A stretch of DNA of 64,000 nucleotides from DATFDN01 sp035685165 (GTDB taxonomy: Bacteria; Pseudomonadota; Alphaproteobacteria; Acetobacterales; Acetobacteraceae): assembly GCA_035685165.1 (NCBI GenBank), contig DASRBI010000023.1:1-64000 (forward strand). Direction: 5' to 3'. Each line of letters starts with the position of its first letter. Position 1 is the first letter of the stretch. The notes under the pieces are model-generated. The model did no database searches. It was given only the letters and a program-made list of their open reading frames with translations, and was not told the DNA's origin. Made by a program: the position numbers and the translations under genes. This document shows positions 58,336 through 64,000 of this stretch, piece by piece.

Positions 58336-59325
58336 ATGCGGGCGGAAGCTAGAGGCGCAAGAGGGCGGCATCAAGGCGAGCCCGCTTGCGGGCGCGCAAG
58401 CCTGTTGCGCCGCACCGGCAGCGCTCTGCTGGCAGGCGCGCTTTCGGCATGCTCGCTGCTGCCGACCGCCGTCCATCGCTTCGAAGGGGGCGAGATCAAT
58501 CAGCCGCAGCCGCCCCCACCCGGCGAGAACCGGCCCTACCCTAATCTCGCCTCGGTGCCGGCGCGCCCCGCCCCGCCCGACCAGGCCGCATTGGCGGCGC
58601 TCTCACAATCGCTGACGTCGGACCGCGAGAACGCCCGGCACCTCTTGATGCCGGCGCCCGATCCGTCGCTGCCGAGCACGTCGCCCGCGCTGTTCGGGGT
58701 CGGCACGGTGCCGCCGCCGGCACCGCAGGCCGCGGCCAACGCCGCGCCCGACGCTTCGTTGCCGCGGCCGGCGCCGGCTGCCCCGACTGGCGGCGCGGCC
58801 GCCAGCCTTGCCGCCGCCAACGGGCCGACGGTCAGCGTGCCGTCCCGCCCGCCCGTTGCGGCGCAGCCGCTGTCGCCGCCGCCCCCGGCCCAGGTTGCCG
58901 CCGCCGCTGCGCCCACTGCCGCGCCGCCCAGCGTGCCACCGGCGCCGCCGCGCGCTCCGGCTGGCCTCGCGCCGACGCAAGCCGCCGCCCGGACAGCGCT
59001 GCCGCCCGCCCCGCCGCGTCTCCCCGGCACTCCGGCCAGCACCGTCGCGGTTGATTTCGCGCGCGGCTCCGCCGTGCTGCCTGCGCAGGCCGCCGACGCC
59101 CTAAAGGCGCTCGCCGCCAAGCGCGGGAACCATCCGATCGCTGTGGTCGGCGGCGGCGATGCCGCCAGCGATTCGCCGGCCGCCCAGGGCGAGGCGGTCA
59201 TGCTCGGCCTGCAGCGCGCCCAGGCAATGGCGCAGGCGCTGGCCGCGGACGGGGTGCCGGCGGATGCCATCCGTCTTGACTCGCAAGCAAGCGGTCGCGG
59301 CGGCACCGCGCGCATTCTAGAATGA
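58336..59325 (+). CDS. Pro/Ala-rich lipoprotein with OmpA-like C-terminus
   Basis: A 329-residue lipoprotein. The signal is LLAGALSAC with lipid-modified Cys about residue 38. A long Pro/Ala-rich stretch (about 50-235) could span the periplasm or cell wall. The last 95 residues (VAVDFARGSAVLPAQAADALKAL, HPIAVVGGGDAA, GLQRAQAMAQALAADGV) resemble a divergent OmpA-like peptidoglycan-binding domain. It reads divergently from the class I phaC. Function unknown. Confidence 0.65.
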   Translation: MRAEARGARGRHQGEPACGRASLLRRTGSALLAGALSACSLLPTAVHRFEGGEINQPQPPPPGENRPYPNLASVPARPAPPDQAALAALSQSLTSDRENARHLLMPAPDPSLPSTSPALFGVGTVPPPAPQAAANAAPDASLPRPAPAAPTGGAAASLAAANGPTVSVPSRPPVAAQPLSPPPPAQVAAAAAPTAAPPSVPPAPPRAPAGLAPTQAAARTALPPAPPRLPGTPASTVAVDFARGSAVLPAQAADALKALAAKRGNHPIAVVGGGDAASDSPAAQGEAVMLGLQRAQAMAQALAADGVPADAIRLDSQASGRGGTARILE

Positions 59326-60578
59326 CCTCGCGCTTCCGCTCCCTCCACCCGAAAGCCCCGATGATGTCCGACGAGTTCCACCGCATCCGACGCCTGCCGC
59401 CCTACGTCTTCGCCGAGGTGAACACCGCCAAGGCGCGGGCGCGCGCTCGGGGCGCGGACATCATCGATCTCGGCATGGGCAACCCCGACAGCCCGACCCC
59501 GCCGCACATCGTCGCCAAGCTGGTGGAAGCCGTGCAGGATCCGCGCACGCACCGCTACTCGGTGAGCAAGGGGATCCCCGGCCTACGCCGCGCGCTCGCC
59601 GCCTATTATCGTCGCCGCTTCGATGTCGGGCTCGATCCCGAGACCGAGGTGATCGCCACGCTCGGCTCCAAAGAGGGGCTGGCCAATCTCGCCAGCGCCA
59701 TCACCAGTCCCGGCGACACGATCCTGGTGCCCAATCCCTCCTACCCGATCCACCAGTTCGGCTTCATCATCGCCGGGGCCGCCGTACGTTCGATACCGGC
59801 CACCCCGGACGAGGAAATGCTACGGGCGCTCGATCGCGCGGTGCGCCATTCGGTGCCCAAGCCCACCGCGCTGATCGTAAATTTTCCCTCAAACCCAACG
59901 GCTTATCTGGCGGACTTGGACTTCTACCGCGAGATCGTCTCGTTTGCCCGCCAGCACGAGATCTGGGTGATGAGCGATCTCGCCTATGCCGAGATCTATT
60001 TCGGTGCCCGCGTGCCGCCCTCGATCTTGCAAGTGCCGGGTGCCAAGGACGTGGCGGTCGAGTTCACCAGCCTTTCCAAGACCTACTCCATGCCGGGCTG
60101 GCGGATAGGCTTCGCCGCTGGCAATCCGCGGCTCATTTCGGCGCTCGCGCGCATGAAGTCCTACCTCGACTACGGCGCCTTCACGCCGATCCAGGTTGCC
60201 GCCACCGCGGCGCTGAACGGGCCCCAGGAGTGCGTCGCGCAGATGCGCGCTCTCTATAAGGAGCGGCGGGATGTATTGATCCGCGGCCTCGCCGCCGCCG
60301 GGTGGGACGTGCCGAGCCCCGAAGGTTCGATGTTCGCCTGGGCGCCGCTGCCGCCGCGCTTTGCCCATCTCGGCTCGCTCGAATTCAGCAAGCTCCTGCT
60401 GGAGCGCGCCCGGGTGGCGGTTTCCCCCGGCATCGGCTTCGGCGAGCACGGGGAGGGTTACGTCCGCATCGCGCTGGTGGAGAACACCCATCGTCTCCGC
60501 CAAGCCACCCGCAATATCCGCGCCTTCCTCCATCAAGGCTCCAACCGCGCCGAACCGGCCTCGGTGGCGGCCGCATGA
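59322..60578 (+). CDS. alaC: AlaC-like aminotransferase (LL-diaminopimelate/alanine type)
   Basis: A 418-residue class I aminotransferase. IIDLGMGNPDSPTP, LGSKEGLANLASAI, VPNPSYPIHQFGFIIAG, Lys-PLP site TSLSKTYSMPGWRIGF, and the C-terminal VSPGIGFGEHGEGYVRIALVEN. It converts pyruvate or another keto acid with glutamate. It overlaps the upstream lipoprotein gene by 4 nt. Homoserine dehydrogenase follows on the same strand, an arrangement common in alphaproteobacteria. Confidence 0.88.
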   Translation: MTSRFRSLHPKAPMMSDEFHRIRRLPPYVFAEVNTAKARARARGADIIDLGMGNPDSPTPPHIVAKLVEAVQDPRTHRYSVSKGIPGLRRALAAYYRRRFDVGLDPETEVIATLGSKEGLANLASAITSPGDTILVPNPSYPIHQFGFIIAGAAVRSIPATPDEEMLRALDRAVRHSVPKPTALIVNFPSNPTAYLADLDFYREIVSFARQHEIWVMSDLAYAEIYFGARVPPSILQVPGAKDVAVEFTSLSKTYSMPGWRIGFAAGNPRLISALARMKSYLDYGAFTPIQVAATAALNGPQECVAQMRALYKERRDVLIRGLAAAGWDVPSPEGSMFAWAPLPPRFAHLGSLEFSKLLLERARVAVSPGIGFGEHGEGYVRIALVENTHRLRQATRNIRAFLHQGSNRAEPASVAAA

Positions 60579-60618
60579 TGGCCGCCCTCCCCCGCTGCTC
60601 CTGCGGCGCGGCGACCTC

Positions 60619-60671
60619 TCCCGCCTTCGCGGGAAAGGTGATCCCTACGCCTCTCCCGCTTGCAGGAGAGG
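60619..60671. repeat. Two short palindromes before homoserine dehydrogenase
   Basis: TCCCGC (60619-60624) pairs with GCGGGA (60629-60634). CCTCTCC (60650-60656) pairs with GGAGAGG (60665-60671), followed by a GCGCAGCGCCGGGTGAGGG-like tail. This is the dispersed repeat class of the window. It may separate expression of alaC and hom. Confidence 0.55.
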
Positions 60672-60705
60672 CCGGAGCGCAGCGCCGGGTGAGGGCGTGC
60701 ATCGC

Positions 60706-62001
60706 ATGACCCGCCCCCTCTCCATCGGCCTCGCCGGCCTCGGTACCGTGGGTGCCGGCGTGCTGAAGCTCCTGCGCGACAACACCGGCCTGATCGCCGC
60801 CCGGGCCGGGCGGCCAATCGCCGTCACCGCCGTCTCCGCCCGCGACCGCCATCGCGAGCGCGGGGTCTCGCTCGCGGGCCTGCGTTGGTACGACGACCCC
60901 GCCGCTCTCGCCGCGGACCCCGCGATCGACGTGGTCGCCGAGTTGATCGGCGGCGCCGAGGGGCCGGCCCGCGCGCTGGTCGAATCGGCGCTCGCCGCCC
61001 GCAAGCCGGTCGTCACCGCCAACAAGGCCCTGATCGCCGTCCACGGCACCGAGCTGGCCGCGCTCGCCGAGGAAACCGGCACACCCTTGGCCTTCGAAGC
61101 CGCGGTCGCAGGCGGCATCCCGGTCATCAAAGCGCTGCGCGAGGGGCTGGCCGCCAACCGCATCACCGGCCTCTCGGGCATCCTCAACGGCACCTGCAAC
61201 TATATCCTGACGCAGATGACCGAGCACGGGCGGGAGTTCGCCGACGTGCTCGCCGACGCCCAGCGCCTCGGCTACGCCGAGGCCGACCCGAGCTTCGACA
61301 TCGACGGGATCGACGCCGCCCACAAGCTCGCCATCCTCGCCGCGCTGGCCTTCGGCCGCCCGGTCGCCTTCGAGGCGGTGCACGTGGAGGGCATAAGCCG
61401 CGTCTCCGCACTCGACATCGGCTTCGCCGCCGAACTCGGCTACCGGATCAAGCTGCTCGGCATCGCCCGTGCGGCGCCGGGCGGCGGGATCGAGACCCGG
61501 GTGCATCCCTGCATGATCCCGCTTTCGGCCCCGATCGCCCGGGTGGACGGGGTGTTCAACGCAGTGGTCATCGAGGGCGATGCGGTCGGGCGGATCATGC
61601 TGGAGGGCCGCGGCGCGGGCGCCGGCCCCACCGCCTCGGCAGTCGTCGCCGACCTGATCGACCTCGCCCGCGGCCGCACGACCCCGGTCTGGGGCGCCCA
61701 TTCCGGGGCGCTCTCGGCCGCCCCCTCGGTGCCGATCGCGGCCCATGTCGGCTGCTACTATCTCCGCCTGATGGTGGTCGATCGGCCTGGGGTGATCGCC
61801 GACGTGACCGCGATCCTGCGCGACCTCGGGGTCTCGCTGGAATCCATGCTCCAGCGCGGCCGGGCGCCGGGGGAGGCGGTGCCGGTGGTCCTCGTCACCC
61901 ATGAGACGCCAGAGAGCGGGATGCGGGCGGCGCTGGAGCGGATCGCCGCGCTCGACGCGGTGCTCGAACCCCCCGCGCTGATCCGGATCGAGCCGGGCTG
62001 A
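60706..62001 (+). CDS. hom: Homoserine dehydrogenase
   Basis: A 431-residue enzyme that makes homoserine for threonine and methionine. Rossmann motif GLAGLGTVGAGVL, then KPVVTANKALIAVHG, LSGILNGTCNYIL, YAEADPSFDIDGIDAAHKLAIL and a C-terminal ACT domain (LRLMVVDRPGVIADVTAILRD). ATG 60706 gives the standard start. The ORF runs far upstream in frame but without conservation. The gene closes next to a 32-bp repeat array. Confidence 0.93.
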   Translation: MTRPLSIGLAGLGTVGAGVLKLLRDNTGLIAARAGRPIAVTAVSARDRHRERGVSLAGLRWYDDPAALAADPAIDVVAELIGGAEGPARALVESALAARKPVVTANKALIAVHGTELAALAEETGTPLAFEAAVAGGIPVIKALREGLAANRITGLSGILNGTCNYILTQMTEHGREFADVLADAQRLGYAEADPSFDIDGIDAAHKLAILAALAFGRPVAFEAVHVEGISRVSALDIGFAAELGYRIKLLGIARAAPGGGIETRVHPCMIPLSAPIARVDGVFNAVVIEGDAVGRIMLEGRGAGAGPTASAVVADLIDLARGRTTPVWGAHSGALSAAPSVPIAAHVGCYYLRLMVVDRPGVIADVTAILRDLGVSLESMLQRGRAPGEAVPVVLVTHETPESGMRAALERIAALDAVLEPPALIRIEPG

Positions 62002-62003
62002 GG

Positions 62004-62140
62004 CGGTACCAAACCCGGCTCGGTCGCCCGCGACCCGGTACAAATTCCGCGCTCCGCCGCCCGATCCCGGTACGAAACTCGGCGCTACCGCGCGAAAGCC
62101 GGTACAAAACGCGCCTGAAAATCCCGCCAGGCGGTACAAA
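62004..62140. repeat. Five CGGTAC units at exactly 32-bp steps
   Basis: CGGTAC begins at 62004, 62036, 62068, 62100 and 62132. AA follows at positions 8-9 of every unit (mostly as CGGTACAAA), and CG tends to recur at positions 13-14. The remaining 16 or so bases differ. The array lies between the 3' ends of hom and the convergent phaZ. Confidence 0.85.
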
Positions 62141-62229
62141 CCTGATAGCGGGGCAGGAATGCGTCATGCAGGGCAATCGCGCTTCCCGAACATCAGCGGA
62201 CGACCCGCGATGGAGTTATAGCCGACCCG

Positions 62230-63468
62230 TCACGCTCGGGCCGGGTGCCACACCTCGGCCATGGCGATCATCTCGCGCACCAAGGGCGCCACTTCCTGCG
62301 CCCAGCGGCGGCCGGAGAACACGCCGTAATGGCCGACCCCGGTTTGCAGGTGATGGCGCTTCATCGCCGGGCGGATGCCGGCGCAGAGATCGAGCGCGGC
62401 GAGCGTTTGGCCGATCGCGCAAATGTCGTCGCGCTCGCCTTCCACCGTCAGCAGCGCGGTGCGGCGGATCGCCTCGGGGCGCACCGTGCGGCCGTAATAG
62501 GTGAAACGACCGCCCGCCAGCTCGGCCTCCTGGAACACGCGGCGGACCGTTTCCAAATAGAACTCGGCCGGCAGATCCATCACGGCGTTGTATTCGTCGT
62601 AGAAGCGCCGGTGCGTCGCGGCGGTGGCGGAATCGCCGCTCATCAGGCTGCGGAACTGGCCGAAATGCGCGCTCAGATGCCGGTCGATGTTCATCGACAT
62701 GAAGGCCGCGAGCTGCATGAATCCCGGATAGACAAGGCGCCCGGCGCCGCGATGGCGCCACGGCACTTTGGCGATCAGGTGCCGCTCGAACCATGCGATC
62801 GGGCGCGAACGGGCCAGCTCGTTCACCTTGGTCGGGTTGATGCGCGTGTCGATCGGGCCGGCCATCAACGTCATGCTGCGTGGCTGCGCCGGATTGGCCC
62901 CCTCCGCCATCACCGCGACGGCCGCGAGCACTGGCACGGTCGGCTGGCAGACCGCGATGACGTGCGTGCCGGGGCCGATGCGTTCGATGAAGCGGATGAT
63001 GTGCGCGATCATCTCGTCGAGCCCGAAGCGGCCGTCCGAGAGCGGGATGTCGCGCGCGTTCTTCCAGTCGGTGATGTAGGTGTCGTGGTCGGGCAGCAGC
63101 ACCTTCACCGTGCCGCGCAGCAGCGTGGCGAAGTGCCCCGACATCGGCGCCACCACCAAGACGCGCGGCTGCGGCACCGCCGGCTGTTTCCTGAAATGCA
63201 GCAGGGCGCCGAACGGCGTCTCGTCCGCCACCTCCTCGCTCACCTCGGCGAATCGGGGGCCGACGCGAACGATGTCCAGCCCGAAGGACGGGCGGCGGTG
63301 GGAAAGGCCAGCGGCGGCGAGCATTTCGAAGGCGGCGCGGGCGGTATGCACGCTGGCCGGCGTCAGGCCGCCGAAATCGAGCTGCCGCAGCAGTCCCGCC
63401 GCGCCGCTGGCGAACGGTCGCCAGGCCGCGAGCATGTCCGCCTGCGTCTGGTAAAGGTTGTAAATCAT
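62230..63468 (-). CDS. phaZ: Intracellular PHA depolymerase PhaZ
   Basis: A 412-residue intracellular depolymerase. Nucleophile Cys174 lies in AVCQPTVP, where the Ralstonia PhaZ1 nucleophile is also Cys. Other blocks are LVVAPMSGHFATLLRGTVKVLLPDHDTYITDWKNAR, PGFMQLAAFMSMNI, and GVGHYGVFSGRRW with the catalytic His. It mobilises stored polymer made by the two synthases. The gene is convergent with hom across the repeat array. Confidence 0.9.
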   Translation of the reverse strand: MIYNLYQTQADMLAAWRPFASGAAGLLRQLDFGGLTPASVHTARAAFEMLAAAGLSHRRPSFGLDIVRVGPRFAEVSEEVADETPFGALLHFRKQPAVPQPRVLVVAPMSGHFATLLRGTVKVLLPDHDTYITDWKNARDIPLSDGRFGLDEMIAHIIRFIERIGPGTHVIAVCQPTVPVLAAVAVMAEGANPAQPRSMTLMAGPIDTRINPTKVNELARSRPIAWFERHLIAKVPWRHRGAGRLVYPGFMQLAAFMSMNIDRHLSAHFGQFRSLMSGDSATAATHRRFYDEYNAVMDLPAEFYLETVRRVFQEAELAGGRFTYYGRTVRPEAIRRTALLTVEGERDDICAIGQTLAALDLCAGIRPAMKRHHLQTGVGHYGVFSGRRWAQEVAPLVREMIAMAEVWHPARA

Positions 63469-63566
63469 ATGGTTCGGCGGAGCTGCCTTTCCCGCTGGAC
63501 CGCAGCGCTTGGCGGCCTATACTGCAATGCAGCATCGAAAGAGCCCGTGCGGCAAGGGGGTGCAGG

Positions 63567-64000
63567 GTGGCCGAAGCCACGCTTCTGATCAGCAGCAAGA
63601 ACTACTCATCCTGGTCGCTGCGCGGCTTCCTGCTCGCCCGTCTCGCCGGCCTCGACTTCGAGGAGAAGCCGGTCGATCCCAACGATCCCGCCACCCGCGC
63701 CGAGCTCTTGCTGCGGGCCTCCTCGATCCTGGTGCCGTGCCTCATCCATGACGGGCGGCAGGTGTGGGACACGCTGGCGATCGCCGAGTATTTGCACGAA
63801 CTCCGCCCCCAGGCCGGGCTTTATCCGGCCGACCGGACGGCGCGGGCGCGCTGCCGCTCGATCTCGGGCGAGATGCACGCGGGCTTCTCCGCGCTGCGCT
63901 CATCCCTGCCGATGAACTTGCGCGCGCGCCGCCCGGGCTTCACCATCTGGTCCGAGGCGCAGGCCGACATCGACCGGATCGTCACGATCTGGCGCGAGTG
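63567..64000 (+). CDS. Glutathione S-transferase family protein (partial)
   Basis: The first 144 residues are inside the window; the rest lies beyond 64000. EATLLISSKNYSSWSLRGFLLARLAGLDFEE gives the thioredoxin-like N-terminal domain with a Ser/Tyr near the glutathione site, and VPCLIHDGRQVWDTLAIAEYLHEL is the GSH-binding strand with its Asp-Thr. GTG 63567 follows GGGGG. It is probably in the GstA-like MaiA/beta-like group. The substrate is not evident. Confidence 0.85.
   Translation, partial: MAEATLLISSKNYSSWSLRGFLLARLAGLDFEEKPVDPNDPATRAELLLRASSILVPCLIHDGRQVWDTLAIAEYLHELRPQAGLYPADRTARARCRSISGEMHAGFSALRSSLPMNLRARRPGFTIWSEAQADIDRIVTIWRE

Noticed and set aside
60385..62139. Minus-strand open frame opposite homoserine dehydrogenase
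   Set aside because: Shadow of hom; composition is dominated by Arg, Gly and Asp with no family motif.
62004..62140. CRISPR array
   Set aside because: The conserved part of each unit is only about 9-14 nt and units are 32 bp in total; there are no cas genes, so it does not fit repeat-spacer architecture.
63509..63751. Small plus-strand ORF at the start of the glutathione S-transferase
   Set aside because: It is in another frame and lacks motifs; the GST frame from 63567 shows a thioredoxin-like domain.
1..64000. tRNA, rRNA or riboswitch genes
   Set aside because: No cloverleaf ends, anticodon arms or conserved rRNA segments were recognised while reading the sequence; a covariance-model scan could not be run.

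Overview
The window is 64 kb of GC-rich DNA from an alphaproteobacterium, most likely a member of the Rhodospirillales close to the Acetobacteraceae. That placement is an inference. It rests on an ATP synthase F0 cluster with separate b' and b subunits, a DUF3576 lipoprotein, a large secreted porin, polyhydroxyalkanoate (PHA) genes of two classes, and heavy use of GTG and TTG starts with 4-nt gene overlaps. I saw no rRNA, tRNA or CRISPR array.

Region 1 (1-3457) is a graveyard: the C-terminal debris of a serine recombinase, a frameshifted pRiA4b ORF-3 family fragment, an IS66 element with intact tnpA and tnpB but a broken tnpC, and the shreds of an ABC substrate-binding protein. Region 2 (3458-20758) is mostly catabolic: a FetA/FetB-like exporter, two M20 peptidases, a cytochrome P450, a thiolase-like/DUF35 pair with a branched-chain-type binding protein, a YgjP-like metallopeptidase, a stand-alone molybdenum hydroxylase subunit coupled to an Ldh-family dehydrogenase, a beta-propeller protein, an ArnT-like glycosyltransferase, and a FAH/SDR pair resembling the non-phosphorylative deoxy-sugar-acid pathway.

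Region 3 (20842-30495) is core: SDR, nagZ, an M50 protease, scpA (no scpB beside it), atpI-atpB-atpE-atpF'-atpF, yggS and a ThiE-like gene that start back to back on one CATG, then a porin and a DUF3576 lipoprotein. Region 4 (30961-43456) holds a decayed MarR gene, an amidohydrolase, an M20 amidohydrolase, a peptide-type ABC transporter (binding protein, two permeases, one ATPase), a PrpB-like lyase, a DUF192 protein, hemW, an HtrA protease and a YbaK-type deacylase.

Region 5 (43453-49586) is a compact quinate/shikimate-to-protocatechuate module: dehydroshikimate dehydratase, type II dehydroquinase, an MHS-family transporter and a shikimate/quinate dehydrogenase on one strand, facing pcaH-pcaG on the other across a 164-nt control region with two inverted repeats. 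Region 6 (49662-63468) is rich in PHA metabolism: a class III synthase (PhaC-PhaE) translationally coupled to an acyl-CoA ligase, a class I synthase, and an intracellular depolymerase. Between them lie SDR, lipocalin-like, PEP-mutase-family and class II aldolase genes, a Pro/Ala-rich lipoprotein, and an aminotransferase-homoserine dehydrogenase pair. The window ends inside a glutathione S-transferase gene.

The features most worth a second look are a five-copy, exactly 32-bp-phased CGGTAC array after homoserine dehydrogenase, a palindromic repeat inserted in frame in the glycosyltransferase gene, the shared CATG start of yggS and the ThiE-like gene, a thiolase-like/DUF35 pair without the catalytic cysteine, and an SDR without the catalytic tyrosine.
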